Positions 42,917 to 52,626 of a DNA stretch of 64,000 nt are shown in pieces (position 1 is the stretch's first letter; each line of letters begins with the position of its first letter). Both the position numbers and the translations under genes were made by a program. The stretch is from Acinetobacter sp. ANC 4910 (GTDB lineage: Bacteria > Pseudomonadota > Gammaproteobacteria > Pseudomonadales > Moraxellaceae). Location of the stretch: the NCBI RefSeq assembly GCF_004331035.1, contig NZ_SJNT01000001.1:346429-410428 (forward strand), in the 5' to 3' direction. The notes below the pieces were generated by a model. That model was not told the origin of the DNA. It did not search any database and was given only the letters and a program-made list of their open reading frames with translations.

Positions 42917-44416
42917 ATGATGAATGGAAAACAAACCCATCAACAAAAAGAGCCTTTAGAAGGTGATTTGCTGGGTGGACATCATTACGATTCAGCTGGA
43001 GAAGAACAACTCGATCGTTCTCTCAGTAATCGCCATATTCAAATGATTGCGATTGGCGGAGCCATCGGAACAGGTCTATTTATGGGTTCGGGGCAAACCA
43101 TTGCCAATTCTGGAACCTCAGTCATTTTGACTTATATGATCGTTGGCTTTGTCTTGTTTTTTGTCATGCGTGCCATGGGGGAGTTACTGCTTTCCAACAC
43201 CAACTATAAGTCATTTGTGGATTTTGCTACGGATTATTTAGGTCCTTGGGCAGGCTATTTTTTGGGCTGGACCTACTGGCTCAGTTGGATCATTACTGCA
43301 ATTGCCGATATTATCGCGATTGGTGGTTATATGCAGTTCTGGTATCCCGATTTACCCGTATGGTTACCTGCTTTGGCCACGATCACTGTTTTGACTGTAC
43401 TGAACTTGCTTACAGTGAAAATGTTTGGTGAAACCGAGTTTTGGTTTGCCATGATCAAGATTGTGGCGATTATTGCCTTTTTAATCTTGGGTGTGAGCTT
43501 GGTGGTTATGGGCTTTGTGTCGCCAAATGGAGTCAAGGCATCGTTCTCGCATATCACCGATCCTGATGCGTTTTTACCGCATGGTGTGACAGGTTTCTTG
43601 GCGGGTTTCCAAATGGCGGTGTTTGCTTTCTTGGGTATTGAATTGGTCGGTACAACTGCTGCAGAAACCAAAAACCCAGAAAAATCATTACCCAAAGCCA
43701 TTAATTCAATTCCTTGGCGAATTCTGTTGTTTTATGTGGGTGCTTTGTTGGTCATCATTTCCGTGACCTCATGGCAGCACGTTGATCCAGGCAAAAGTCC
43801 ATTTGTGGCTATGTTCCAATTGGTCGGGCTTACAGCTGCTGCTGCTGTGGTGAACTTTGTGGTCGTGACTTCGGCAATGTCTTCTGCAAACAGCGGTATC
43901 TTCGCCACCAGTCGTATGTTGTATGGTTTGGCGGTTGAGAAAGATGCGCCGCAGCGCTTTAAAACCTTATCTAAAGGTAAAGTGCCTGTACAAGCCCTGT
44001 TGTGTTCGATGGTTTGTGTATTTATCGGTACGCTGATTTTGTTCGTTACGCCAAATGTTATGTCTGCATTTAATATTGTGACAGCATTGACCTCAATTTT
44101 GACTGTATTTGCCTTTGGTATGATTCTCGCATCGTATTTGGCTTATCGTAAAAAGCGCCCTGATTTGCACGCGCAATCTATTTATAAAATGCCTGCTGGT
44201 ATTTTTATGAGCTGGTTTGGGATCGCATTTATGGTGTTTGTGGTTGCGATTTTATGTCTTGATCATGATACGCGTATTTCACTGTTTGTTTCACCACTTT
44301 GGTTTATCGGCTTATGGATTGCTTACAAGCGTCGTAAACGTAAAGACTGCGAGCGCACTTGGATTTTAGAGCATGGTCGTCGCATTGATCATGATGAAGT
44401 ATCAGAAAATAATTAA
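42917..44416 (+). CDS. cycA: D-serine/D-alanine/glycine transporter
   Basis: A 499-aa APC-superfamily amino-acid/proton symporter with 12 membrane segments. LSNRHIQMIAIGGAIGTGLF, MRAMGELLLSN, GPWAGYFLGWTYW and IELVGTTAAETKNPEKSLP match E. coli CycA closely, nearer than to AroP or GabP. The N-terminus has an extra hydrophilic ~25 residues. It is followed by a strong terminator and then a periplasmic racemase, suggesting joint use of D- and L-alanine-type amino acids. Confidence 0.9.
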   Translation: MMNGKQTHQQKEPLEGDLLGGHHYDSAGEEQLDRSLSNRHIQMIAIGGAIGTGLFMGSGQTIANSGTSVILTYMIVGFVLFFVMRAMGELLLSNTNYKSFVDFATDYLGPWAGYFLGWTYWLSWIITAIADIIAIGGYMQFWYPDLPVWLPALATITVLTVLNLLTVKMFGETEFWFAMIKIVAIIAFLILGVSLVVMGFVSPNGVKASFSHITDPDAFLPHGVTGFLAGFQMAVFAFLGIELVGTTAAETKNPEKSLPKAINSIPWRILLFYVGALLVIISVTSWQHVDPGKSPFVAMFQLVGLTAAAAVVNFVVVTSAMSSANSGIFATSRMLYGLAVEKDAPQRFKTLSKGKVPVQALLCSMVCVFIGTLILFVTPNVMSAFNIVTALTSILTVFAFGMILASYLAYRKKRPDLHAQSIYKMPAGIFMSWFGIAFMVFVVAILCLDHDTRISLFVSPLWFIGLWIAYKRRKRKDCERTWILEHGRRIDHDEVSENN

Positions 44417-44424
44417 TGAAGAGT

Positions 44425-44453
44425 GAGAGAGGGTATTTACCCTCTCTTTTTTA
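44425..44453 (+). terminator. Terminator after cycA
   Basis: GAGAGGG (44427-44433) and CCCTCTC (44440-44446) form a 7-bp stem with a 6-base loop, followed by six T. It lies between cycA and the racemase gene and would partly uncouple the two. Confidence 0.9.
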
Positions 44454-44475
44454 TAATGACGAAGAGGGATTTGTC

Positions 44476-45702
44476 TTGAAAAAAGTAACATTATTGGCAT
44501 GTATGTTGGGGGCGGGACTGCTGAATATGAGCAGTGCGATGGCGGCACCGATGTTGACACCACAAATTTCAGCGATACAGGCTGCGGCGCCACAAGCCAA
44601 TGCTTGGGTTGAAATTAATGTGCAGACCTTTGAGCAGAATATTCAGACTTTACAGCAGCAATTGCAGGATAAGAGTCAAATCTGCGCCGTGATGAAAGCC
44701 GATGCTTATGGTCATGGTATTCAGTTGCTCATGCCGAGCATTATCAAGTTAAATGTACCTTGTGTGGGTATTACCAGTAATGCCGAAGCCGCGATGGTGC
44801 GTCAATCGGGTTATCAAGGTCGCATTTTAAGACTGCGTGCAGCCACCGATCAAGAAATTCAAAATGCCGCATCTTTAAAGATGGAAGAGTTATTTGGCAA
44901 TTATGAACAGGCACAGCGCATCTCTGCTTGGGCGAAACAGCAGGGAATTACAGTTGCCTATCATTTGGGTTTAAACGCAGGTGGCATGGATCGTAATGGT
45001 TTAGAGTTAAACAGCGAGCAAGGCAAACAACAAGCGCTGCGTATGACCAAACTGCCAAATTTAAAGTTGGTCGGTATCATGACGCATTATGCTGTAGAAG
45101 ATGAAAAGTATGTGCGTGAACGTTTAGCCGTGTTTAATCAACAAACTGACTGGTTGATTAAAAAAGCCAAATTGAAACGTGAAGAGCTAACCTTACATAC
45201 CGCCAACTCATTCGCGACGTTAACAGTGCCAGAGTCGCATTTAGATATGGTCCGTGCAGGTGGCGTGATTTATGGTGACAGTATTCCTGACCGTGTGGAA
45301 TATAAAAAGTTAATGACTTTTAAAACCCAAGTGGCAACAGTCAATGCCTATTTAAAAGGCACAACCGTTGGTTATGACCAAACCTATACCTTAAAGCGTG
45401 ATTCATTATTGGCAAACTTGCCAATGGGTTATTCAGATGGCTATCGTCGTGCTTTTAGTAATAAAGCCTATGTGCTGATTCGTGGACATAAAGTTTCTGT
45501 GGTCGGACGGACGTCAATGAATACCACCATGGTCGATGTTACTGATTTCCCTGATATTCGTGCCAGCGATGAAGTGGTGTTGTTTGGTCAGCAAGGCAAT
45601 GAAAGCGTCAAGCAAAGTGATTTGGAAGAATACAATGGTGCTTTGCTGGCAGATGTCTACACCATGTGGGGCAATTCCAATCCTAAAATTGCTGTACGCT
45701 AA
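44476..45702 (+). CDS. Periplasmic broad-specificity amino-acid racemase (alanine racemase family)
   Basis: A PLP fold-type III racemase. The likely start is TTG 44476 (408 aa), with GAGGGA 6 bases upstream; the in-frame ATG at 44416 falls before the cycA terminator. The N-terminus is a Sec signal peptide (KKVTLLACMLGAGLLNMSSA with an AMA-AP cleavage site), so the enzyme is exported. Schiff-base Lys is in VMKADAYGHG, the catalytic Tyr region is TVGYDQTYTL, and the end WGNSNPKI matches Pseudomonas/Vibrio Bsr proteins. It would racemise several amino acids, with CycA importing products (inference). Confidence 0.88.
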   Translation: MKKVTLLACMLGAGLLNMSSAMAAPMLTPQISAIQAAAPQANAWVEINVQTFEQNIQTLQQQLQDKSQICAVMKADAYGHGIQLLMPSIIKLNVPCVGITSNAEAAMVRQSGYQGRILRLRAATDQEIQNAASLKMEELFGNYEQAQRISAWAKQQGITVAYHLGLNAGGMDRNGLELNSEQGKQQALRMTKLPNLKLVGIMTHYAVEDEKYVRERLAVFNQQTDWLIKKAKLKREELTLHTANSFATLTVPESHLDMVRAGGVIYGDSIPDRVEYKKLMTFKTQVATVNAYLKGTTVGYDQTYTLKRDSLLANLPMGYSDGYRRAFSNKAYVLIRGHKVSVVGRTSMNTTMVDVTDFPDIRASDEVVLFGQQGNESVKQSDLEEYNGALLADVYTMWGNSNPKIAVR

Positions 45703-46172
45703 ACTGACAATAATTCGTTAAGGTAAACGACTCCCCCATGTTTGAACTTTCAGGCGTGGGGTAATTTTTATATGGCTGTGTAGATGGCCTATTGATTGTC
45801 TATCAAGGTTAATATTGATCGTTAATGGTCAGTTGAGGCTTTGCCTTCTGGATGTTTTTTCACATCAAATTCGTAAATGCTATTTAAGGTTTGAACTTAC
45901 ATTCCTGTAATTGGACATACAATACCTTCTGTAATCAGGATGTTAGGTTGTTTTTAATTATGATTATTTTTTGTGCGTATTATCGGGTGTATATCCCAGA
46001 GCTTTGATGTGATGCAAAAAAGATTTTAAAGCACAGGCAACGGCTATTTGAGTGTAAACGTTTGAATCGGTAATTTTCTAGAAGATTGCTAGCGAATCAG
46101 ATCAATTTTGTAAAAAATTGGCGGGCTACTTGAATGAAAATGGATAGGTTGTTCAGATTTAAATTTTAGATA
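45703..46172. other. Intergenic region after the racemase gene
   Basis: About 470 bases with no gene that I can support. Near the racemase end a CCCCCATG ... CGTGGGG hairpin (about 45733-45757) followed by TAATTTTTA may terminate it. The rest is AT-rich with no readable relic. Confidence 0.5.
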
Positions 46173-46174
46173 TA

Positions 46175-46207
46175 AAAAAACCCTAATCTTTCGACTAGGG
46201 CTTTTTT
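46175..46207 (-). terminator. Terminator of the tRNA-Gly genes
   Basis: On the minus strand CCCTAGTC and GATTAGGG (46181-46200) form an 8-bp stem with a GAAA tetraloop and one G-T pair, followed by seven T. It lies just downstream of the two minus-strand tRNA genes. Confidence 0.9.
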
Positions 46208-46212
46208 GAATC

Positions 46213-46288
<76 letters not shown>

Positions 46289-46327
46289 ATATTGAGCAGT
46301 TTTTTCTAAAACTTACACTAAAAAATT

Positions 46328-46403
<76 letters not shown>

Positions 46404-46412
46404 ATGCCGTGT

Positions 46413-46440
46413 ATAATACAGTATGAAAAATGATGGTCAA
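46413..46440 (-). promoter_or_regulatory. Sigma-70 promoter of the tRNA-Gly operon
   Basis: On the minus strand TTGACC (46435-46440) and TATTAT (46413-46418) are separated by 16 bases, and the first tRNA base lies 9 bases after the -10 box. This is a near-consensus strong promoter placement. Confidence 0.75.
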
Positions 46441-46468
46441 TATGTTTCTGAAAAAACTTGTATCAATT

Positions 46469-46492
46469 GCATAAAATAAAAGCATTTTATGC
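46469..46492. repeat. Inverted repeat between tRNA-Gly promoter and bolA-like gene
   Basis: GCATAAAAT (46469-46477) and ATTTTATGC (46484-46492) are perfect 9-base arms with a 6-base spacer. It could be a regulator site or hairpin; no T-run follows. Confidence 0.6.
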
Positions 46493-46602
46493 CAGATTTT
46501 CTAAAAATCTGGGCTTGTGGCAGCAAAAGTTGCGTGTGAATACAAAACATCAGGGTAGAACCGCTATACTGTAACTCAGTTAAAAGATAAAGGCAGATTC
46601 TC

Positions 46603-46911
46603 ATGAGCTTAGAATTACAACTGCGCGACCGCTTACAACAATTGGCACCAACTTATCTAGAAATCGTAAATGAGTCTGCGGGACATGGTGGCTATTTCCC
46701 GGGCAAAGAGTCACATTTTAAAGTGGTGATTGTCAGTGAAGCCTTTGATGGCTTACGTTTAGTGCAACGTCATCAGAAGGTTTATGCTGCTGTAGGTGAT
46801 TTATTGGCGCCGAGTCGCATCCATGCATTAGCCCTGCATGCCTTTGTAGAATCGGAATGGCAGGGACAAGACACTTCAAGCCCAGAATGTGCACATGCAC
46901 CTAAGCATTAA
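46603..46911 (+). CDS. BolA-family protein
   Basis: A 102-aa BolA/IbaG fold protein: LAPTYLEIVNESAGHGGYFPGKESHFKVVIVS, shortened here to its key blocks NESAGH, ESHFKVVIVS and LVQRHQKVYAAVGD, plus the IHALALHAF helix. The conserved ligand His is in SHFKV. BolA proteins pair with monothiol glutaredoxins in iron-sulfur handling or act in stress morphology. Followed after 15 bases by a SirB2-like membrane gene, a pairing seen in Acinetobacter (recollection). Confidence 0.88.
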   Translation: MSLELQLRDRLQQLAPTYLEIVNESAGHGGYFPGKESHFKVVIVSEAFDGLRLVQRHQKVYAAVGDLLAPSRIHALALHAFVESEWQGQDTSSPECAHAPKH

Positions 46912-46926
46912 GGATATTGGCTGGTT

Positions 46927-47316
46927 ATGGATGCTCAAATGTTGTTAATGCTGCATTGGTTGGCTGTTGTACTGGCGGGTGTGGCAATTGTAATTCGCGC
47001 GCGGAGTTTATTTTCGGGAACCGAAGGTAATTTGCCGAATCCATCTGCCCGTAAATTTTTTGTGGCTTTGCAGCACAGTGCTATGACTTTATTGATCCTG
47101 ACGGGTGTTGCTTTATTGGTCATGAAAGATTTTGAGGTACAGTCTTGGTTTTATGCCAAAATTATTCTGTTTTTAGTGCTTTTGTCTTCTTTAAGCAAAG
47201 CCTATAAAAAGCAGGATCAGCTTGTTTTGGCGCAACGCCGCGCAGGATTATTTTTAGCCGTGGTAGCATTTGTTGCAATTTTGGGGTTGGTGATGATTCA
47301 GCCAAATTTTGGTTGA
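46927..47316 (+). CDS. SirB2-like integral membrane protein
   Basis: A 129-aa protein with four predicted membrane helices (about 5-22, 45-66, 76-92 and 106-124). LHWLAVVLAGVAIVIRARSL is typical of the SirB/DUF family. The function of the family is not known. Probably co-transcribed with the BolA-like gene. Confidence 0.75.
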   Translation: MDAQMLLMLHWLAVVLAGVAIVIRARSLFSGTEGNLPNPSARKFFVALQHSAMTLLILTGVALLVMKDFEVQSWFYAKIILFLVLLSSLSKAYKKQDQLVLAQRRAGLFLAVVAFVAILGLVMIQPNFG

Positions 47317-47401
47317 TTGTCAGACATTTTCTATAGCGATAAAAAAATGATCGATTACACTGCTTAATGAGCATAGATAAAAAAATTGAGGGAGGGGGAA
47401 T

Positions 47402-48241
47402 ATGCGGACACGTGTGGTATTTAATCAGAAAGGTGGTGTAGGCAAGTCGAGTATTACAGTCAATTTGGCTGCGATTAGCGCGTATCAGGGATTGAAAACA
47501 CTGGTGATTGATTTGGATCCGCAAGCCAACTCCAGTCAATATTTATTGGGTGATGATGCCACCTATTCTGCTGATAAACCTGCATTAGAACCGAATATTG
47601 AAAACTACTTCGATGAAGTTTTGGGGACAAGCCAAAGTAAAGCTGGGCTATTAGGCAATGCGATTGGATCTTTATTAAAGAATCGTCCCAAAGGTCTGGA
47701 AAGTTATGTGCATCAAACCCCGTTTAAACAACTCGATGTGATTCCTGCAAGTCCAAGTTTAGGGGCTTTGGCTTATGCTTTAGAAGCCAAGCATAAAATT
47801 TATAAATTACGGGATGCCTTAAAGTTACTCGAAGGTAAATATGACCGTATCTATATTGATACCCCCCCTGCGTTTAATTTCTTTACGTTATCTGCATTAA
47901 TTTCGGCAGATCGCGTGTTAATTCCATTTGATTGTGATGTGTTCTCGAAACGCGCCTTACAAAGTCTGATTGAAAATGTGATTGAAACCCAAGATGATCA
48001 TAATGACCAACTGGAAATTGAAGGTATTGTGGTGAATCAGTACCAAGCGCAAGCCAAATTACCTCGCGAAGTGGTGCAGCAACTGAAGGATGAGGGGCTG
48101 CCTGTATTGGAAAATATGTTGCCGCCTTCGGTGCTGATGAAAGAATCCCATCATCAAAACCAACCCTTAATTCATTTGGCGAAAGATCATAAATTGACGC
48201 AGGCCTATCTTTCATTGTTCAATGAAATTGAGCAAAAATAA
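47402..48241 (+). CDS. ParA/Soj-family ATPase without a ParB partner
   Basis: A 279-aa deviant Walker ATPase. Walker A FNQKGGVGKSS (8-18), A' VIDLDPQANSSQY, and Walker B IYIDTPPAFNF are present. No ParB or centromere-like repeats are visible nearby. An orphan chromosomal ParA may position some other cellular cargo. A 105-base leader and a GGGAGGGGG purine run precede the ATG. It is followed by a small lipoprotein gene. Confidence 0.87.
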   Translation: MRTRVVFNQKGGVGKSSITVNLAAISAYQGLKTLVIDLDPQANSSQYLLGDDATYSADKPALEPNIENYFDEVLGTSQSKAGLLGNAIGSLLKNRPKGLESYVHQTPFKQLDVIPASPSLGALAYALEAKHKIYKLRDALKLLEGKYDRIYIDTPPAFNFFTLSALISADRVLIPFDCDVFSKRALQSLIENVIETQDDHNDQLEIEGIVVNQYQAQAKLPREVVQQLKDEGLPVLENMLPPSVLMKESHHQNQPLIHLAKDHKLTQAYLSLFNEIEQK

Positions 48242-48255
48242 GATTGAGAAAAGTT

Positions 48256-48642
48256 ATGAAAAAAATTGCTTTATCCATCCTTGCTGTCAGTAGTGTATTG
48301 CTAACTGCGTGTGCAACCACGGTCAAACCGACCTATGTTTCTCCAACGCAATATCAGTCTTTGAACTGCCAACAACTACAGGCAGAATATGACCGAATTC
48401 AGCAATATTTAAACCAAGGTGTTTCTGTAGCAAAACGCACAGGTGTTGGCGTGGATGTTGGCTTGGGCGGTGGTTGGAGTCGTGGTGGTGGTTGGGGCTT
48501 TGGTCCAAGCGTTTCATTAAACATGGGGCAGTCTTCAAATACCAAAAAGACCGAAATTTCACGTTTGATGGGGCAACAGGATGCGATTGTGCAAGCTGCA
48601 CAGTTTAAAAATTGCCCAATTAAGGTGGTTCCAAGAACTTAA
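48256..48642 (+). CDS. Small glycine-rich lipoprotein, function unknown
   Basis: About 128 aa from ATG 48256 (the TTG at 48244 would precede the signal). Lipoprotein signal with lipobox LLTAC, Cys19. A central region rich in Gly/Trp/Ser (VDVGLGGGWSRGGGWGFG) follows a helical NCQQLQAEYDRI segment of the type seen in envelope lipoproteins. Two further Cys (near 38 and 122) could pair. It begins 15 bases after the ParA gene. Family not named. Confidence 0.75.
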   Translation: MKKIALSILAVSSVLLTACATTVKPTYVSPTQYQSLNCQQLQAEYDRIQQYLNQGVSVAKRTGVGVDVGLGGGWSRGGGWGFGPSVSLNMGQSSNTKKTEISRLMGQQDAIVQAAQFKNCPIKVVPRT

Positions 48643-48658
48643 ACCAGAAGAATCTCAC

Positions 48659-48690
48659 CCTCTAGCGAAAAGATTGAAAAGCGCTAGAGG
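48659..48690 (+). terminator. Hairpin after the lipoprotein gene
   Basis: CCTCTAGCG (48659-48667) and CGCTAGAGG (48682-48690) form 9 perfect pairs with a 14-base loop. A T-run (GTTTTT) comes 7 bases later, so it is only a probable terminator. Confidence 0.6.
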
Positions 48691-48862
48691 ATGAAAGTTT
48701 TTCAAAATATTTCAAAAATAATGATAACATAAACAGTATATTAGATTGTATTAACAGTTGAATCTAACCTATTGTGTCTCGATTTAGACTGGGCTTGGCT
48801 TGTTCTTTGGGTCAGCTTTCAGATAAGGTGTGCAACAATTTGCACTTGAGTGATAGGTTTTT

Positions 48863-49453
48863 ATGATTGAGAGTTGGCTGTTTGTTTTTGCAATGATTGC
48901 AGTGTTTCTGATACCGGGACCGACCAATGCATTACTGGCAAGCTCTGCTCATCAACAAGGTGTGACTAAAACCAGTTTACTTATTCCAGCCGAATTATTG
49001 GGCTACATTTATGCAATTAGCTTGTGGTCGCTGTTGATCCATTTGACCAGTCCAGTCTGGCCGCATTTGATTACTTTGCTACATGTGTTGAGTGCGTTGT
49101 ATGTGTTTTGGATCGCATTCCATTTATGGAAATCGACACATCTGCAATCGCATCATCAAAAGCATCCTCATATTCGTCCACATCAATTGTTTTTTTCAAC
49201 GCTGAAAAATCCCAAAGCATTGCTTTTTGCCGCGGGAATTTTACCATTAGAAATGTGGAACAGTAGTTTGAGTGCAGGACTGGTGTTTTTGGCCTTTTCT
49301 TTAATTTTGGTTCCAGCTGCATTGTTTTGGATGGTCTTTGGCAAGGCTATTTTGGCAGGGAATTTAAAGCCAATAAAAGCCGATCATTTATATAAAGGGT
49401 CGGCCATGTTATTGCTTATTTGTATGTTACCTGTGGTAATGCGCTTCTTTTAA
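48863..49453 (+). CDS. LysE/RhtB-family exporter
   Basis: A 196-aa protein with six hydrophobic segments. The N-terminal FLIPGPTNALLASSAHQQGV carries the family PGP(T/A)N motif, and NPKALLFAAG is the second family block. Such proteins export amino acids. Substrate not predictable. It converges with the DedA gene, overlapping it by 4 bases. Confidence 0.85.
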   Translation: MIESWLFVFAMIAVFLIPGPTNALLASSAHQQGVTKTSLLIPAELLGYIYAISLWSLLIHLTSPVWPHLITLLHVLSALYVFWIAFHLWKSTHLQSHHQKHPHIRPHQLFFSTLKNPKALLFAAGILPLEMWNSSLSAGLVFLAFSLILVPAALFWMVFGKAILAGNLKPIKADHLYKGSAMLLLICMLPVVMRFF

Positions 49454-50097
49454 GCCTTCTTTTTTGCTAATTTCTGGCGAATAAAACCAATAATACCCGG
49501 CAAGATGCTGATTATAATAATCCCGAAGATGAGGTGAGTGAAATTATCTTTCACAATAGGCATGTTGCCAAATAAATAACCGAGCGTAACAAACGAGGTA
49601 ATCCAGCAAAAAGCGCCGATCAAATTATAGGTTAAAAAGAATTTATAATTCATTTGTCCAGCACCCGCGACAAAGGGTGCGAAGGTTCGTGCAAAAGGCA
49701 CAAATCGTGCAAAAATAATGGTTTTACCACCGTGCTTTTCAAAGAATTTTTGTGTGTTAATTAGGTGTTGTTTGTTAATAAAGCGTGAATCAATTTCAAA
49801 TACTCGCGGCCCAATATATTTGCCAATATGGTAGTTCAGGGTATCGCCCAGTACAGCAGCAATGAACAGCAAAATGCCCAATACCCAAGGATCCATGGCT
49901 CCTGTAGAAGCTGCTAGCGCACCCGCAGCAAATAACAAGCTGTCACCCGGTAAAAATGGCATGACTACCAAACCCGTTTCGACAAAAATAATGAAAAATA
50001 AAATAGCGTAAATCCATACCCCATAATTTGTAATAAATTCGAGTAAATGGTCATCTACGTGTAAAATAAAATCAAGGAGTTCCATGGGGTAAAACAT
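49450..50097 (-). CDS. DedA-family membrane protein
   Basis: A 215-aa protein of the DedA/VTT group, implicated in undecaprenyl-phosphate or lipid flipping at the inner membrane. Marks: FVETGLVVMPFLPGDSLLF, FARFVPFARTFAPFVAGAG with its conserved Arg residues, and GYLFGNMP. ATG 50085 (MELLDFIL) is an alternative start 4 residues in. Stops overlap tail to tail with the LysE-type gene. Confidence 0.9.
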   Translation of the reverse strand: MFYPMELLDFILHVDDHLLEFITNYGVWIYAILFFIIFVETGLVVMPFLPGDSLLFAAGALAASTGAMDPWVLGILLFIAAVLGDTLNYHIGKYIGPRVFEIDSRFINKQHLINTQKFFEKHGGKTIIFARFVPFARTFAPFVAGAGQMNYKFFLTYNLIGAFCWITSFVTLGYLFGNMPIVKDNFTHLIFGIIIISILPGIIGFIRQKLAKKKA

Positions 50098-50275
50098 CGC
50101 GAAAATGTAGCCAAATCCTAGCAGTCCATATACGGAAAGTCAGTATAAAAAAGTAATTAATTTTACCCACCTATCGTTTCAAATATAAAACGATGAGTCT
50201 GAAAAACAAGTATTTATTCTAAAATAATTAAAAACTAAGCTGTGCCTATCCACAAAATTAAGAAAAGGTCCAATT

Positions 50276-50692
50276 ATGTTTAATCCCAATGTTGTTGTGA
50301 AAAATGTCGTGACTCAGCCTACGCTAGATAGCATTGTGAGTTTAATCGCTCGTGTGCTGCTGGCTTATATCTTTTTGGTTGCAGGTTGGGGAAAACTCAC
50401 CGCTTATAGCGCAACGGTGGGTTATATGGAGGCAATGGGTGTACCTGGCGCGCTACTTCCCTTAACCATCTTGGTTGAGTTTGGTGGTGGTTTAGCGCTG
50501 TTGTTTGGTTTTCAAGCCCGCTTTGCTGCTTTAGGTTTAGGTGTTTTTAGTATCATCACTGCTTTCATTTTTCATGGTGGTGCGGAAGATGCCATTAACT
50601 TTATGAAAAACTTTGCCATGGCGGGCGGTTTGTTTTTCTTAATGCTGCATGGTGCGGGCAAATTCAGTCTAGATGCCCTCATTGAAAAATAA
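50276..50692 (+). CDS. DoxX-family membrane protein
   Basis: A 138-aa four-helix membrane protein. ARVLLAYIFLVAGWGKL, VEFGGGLALLFGFQAR and NFMKNFAMAGGLFFLMLHG are characteristic of DoxX/YphA-like proteins. The function is not established, some being linked to oxidative stress. Followed by a strong terminator. Confidence 0.87.
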   Translation: MFNPNVVVKNVVTQPTLDSIVSLIARVLLAYIFLVAGWGKLTAYSATVGYMEAMGVPGALLPLTILVEFGGGLALLFGFQARFAALGLGVFSIITAFIFHGGAEDAINFMKNFAMAGGLFFLMLHGAGKFSLDALIEK

Positions 50693-50742
50693 GGTATTAC
50701 AGCCCATGAGCTCTGGGATTGCAGAATCCCATCTTGATCAAT

Positions 50743-50769
50743 AGCACCGACAAGTTCGGTGCTTTTTAT
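50743..50769 (+). terminator. Terminator after the DoxX gene
   Basis: AGCACCGA (50743-50750) and TCGGTGCT (50756-50763) pair over 8 bases with a 5-base loop, followed by TTTTATTT. Confidence 0.9.
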
Positions 50770-50882
50770 TTAAACATCTGTTTTGTAAATATATTTATTG
50801 ATTGTCCAAATAGTGTGCTTAATATAGGGAAAAATGTTAGAATATGGCGCTTATATTCGCTTGCCTATTATAGTTGTTTGTC

Positions 50883-52451
50883 ATGACTACCAATTCTCAA
50901 ATTACTGAAGATCGTATCCTTATTTTGGATTTCGGCTCTCAATATAGTCAACTTATTGCACGTCGCGTACGCGAGGCGGGCGTTTATTCTGAAATGTATG
51001 CCTACGATATGTCTGAAGAAGACATCCGTGCGTTTAATCCAAACGGTATTATTTTATCGGGCGGACCAGAAAGTGTGCATGAAGAAGGCAGTCCACGTGC
51101 ACCACAAGTGGTGTTTGAATTAGGTGTGCCTGTATTGGGAATCTGCTACGGTTTCCAAACCATGTCTGAACAACTCGGCGGTAAGGTTGAAGCGGGTACA
51201 GTACACGAATTTGGCTATGCTGAAGTTGATATTCAACAGCGTGACCATCTCATTGGTCAACTTCAAGACCGCGAAAACCAATTACACGTGTGGATGAGCC
51301 ATGGCGATAAAGTCAGCCGTCTACCAGAAGGTTTTGTAACCACAGCCAGCACACCGAGCTGCCCATTTGCTGCGGCATCTGATGAAAGCCGTCGCTTCTA
51401 TGGCGTACAGTTCCATCCAGAAGTAACGCACACTGCAAAAGGTGCAGAGTTATTGGCTAACTTTGTACACAAAATTTGTGGTTGTGGCGGTTTATGGACA
51501 CCAGAACATATTATCGACCTTCGTGTAGAACAATTACGTCAACAAATTGGTGATGAAAAAGTTCTTCTTGGTTTATCTGGTGGTGTTGATTCATCTGTCG
51601 TTGCAGCGTTATTGCACAAAGCAATTGGCGATCAGTTGACGTGTGTATTTGTTGATAATGGTTTACTTCGTTTAAACGAAGGTGATCAAGTTATGCAAAT
51701 GTTTGCTGAAAACATGGGTATTCGTGTGATCCGTGCTGATGCTGAAGAGCGTTTCTTGACTGCGTTGGCGGGTGAAGTTGATCCTGAGAAAAAACGTAAA
51801 ATCATTGGGCGTGAGTTCATTGCAGTCTTTGCTGAAGAAGCGCGTAAACTTGATGGCGTGAAATTCTTGGCGCAAGGGACTATTTACCCAGACGTGATCG
51901 AATCTGCTGCAAGCAAACAAGGTAAAGCACATGTGATTAAATCACATCACAACGTGGGTGGTTTACCAGACGATTTAGAGTTTGAATTGGTTGAGCCATT
52001 ACGTGACTTGTTTAAAGATGAAGTACGTAAATTAGGTACAACTTTAGGCTTGCCGCACAGCATGATTTACCGTCATCCATTCCCAGGTCCAGGTTTGGGT
52101 GTGCGTATTTTGGGTGAAGTGAAAAAAGAATATGCGGATATTCTTCGTCTTGCGGACGACATCTTTATGCAAGAACTTCGCGACAGCGGTTGGTATGATA
52201 AAACAGCTCAAGCATTTGCCGTATTCCAACCTGTGAAGTCTGTTGGTGTAGTCGGTGATGGTCGTCGTTATGCATGGGTTATTGCACTTCGCGCAGTTGA
52301 AACTGTGGACTTCATGACGGCGCGTTTTGCACACTTACCATACGAATTGGTCGACAAAATCTCGACGCGTATTATGAATGAAATTAAAGATGTATCACGT
52401 GTAGTGTATGACGTGTCATCTAAACCACCAGCAACAATTGAGTGGGAGTAA
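50883..52451 (+). CDS. guaA: GMP synthase (glutamine-hydrolysing)
   Basis: Converts XMP to GMP. The N-terminal class I glutaminase domain has catalytic Cys in [10 protein letters not shown] and FHPEVTH. The ATP-pyrophosphatase domain has [12 protein letters not shown], and the C-terminal dimer domain has [15 protein letters not shown] chose ATG 50883 ([10 protein letters not shown], 522 aa), which matches the known Acinetobacter start; the GTG/ATG-like start at 50874 adds only MFV. No strong ribosome site is visible. Monocistronic, with a terminator after. Confidence 0.97.
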   Translation: MTTNSQITEDRILILDFGSQYSQLIARRVREAGVYSEMYAYDMSEEDIRAFNPNGIILSGGPESVHEEGSPRAPQVVFELGVPVLGICYGFQTMSEQLGGKVEAGTVHEFGYAEVDIQQRDHLIGQLQDRENQLHVWMSHGDKVSRLPEGFVTTASTPSCPFAAASDESRRFYGVQFHPEVTHTAKGAELLANFVHKICGCGGLWTPEHIIDLRVEQLRQQIGDEKVLLGLSGGVDSSVVAALLHKAIGDQLTCVFVDNGLLRLNEGDQVMQMFAENMGIRVIRADAEERFLTALAGEVDPEKKRKIIGREFIAVFAEEARKLDGVKFLAQGTIYPDVIESAASKQGKAHVIKSHHNVGGLPDDLEFELVEPLRDLFKDEVRKLGTTLGLPHSMIYRHPFPGPGLGVRILGEVKKEYADILRLADDIFMQELRDSGWYDKTAQAFAVFQPVKSVGVVGDGRRYAWVIALRAVETVDFMTARFAHLPYELVDKISTRIMNEIKDVSRVVYDVSSKPPATIEWE

Positions 52452-52530
52452 AATCGGGCTTTCAAAATGCAACGCATTTTGCTGATTTTACGCCAAAGGC
52501 TACGCCTGCGGCAGAATAAACGATTTGAGA

Positions 52531-52559
52531 AAAAGAGCGCTTAGGCGCTCTTTTTTTTT
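52531..52559 (+). terminator. Terminator after guaA
   Basis: GAGCGC (52535-52540), TTAG loop, GCGCTC (52545-52550), flanked by an A-run and nine T, so it can also work in reverse. Confidence 0.93.
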
Positions 52560-52626
52560 ATTTTAGATTGTACAAAATCATGATGTTAATGATAAAAAAT
52601 ACAATATCACTCCTAACAGATAATCA

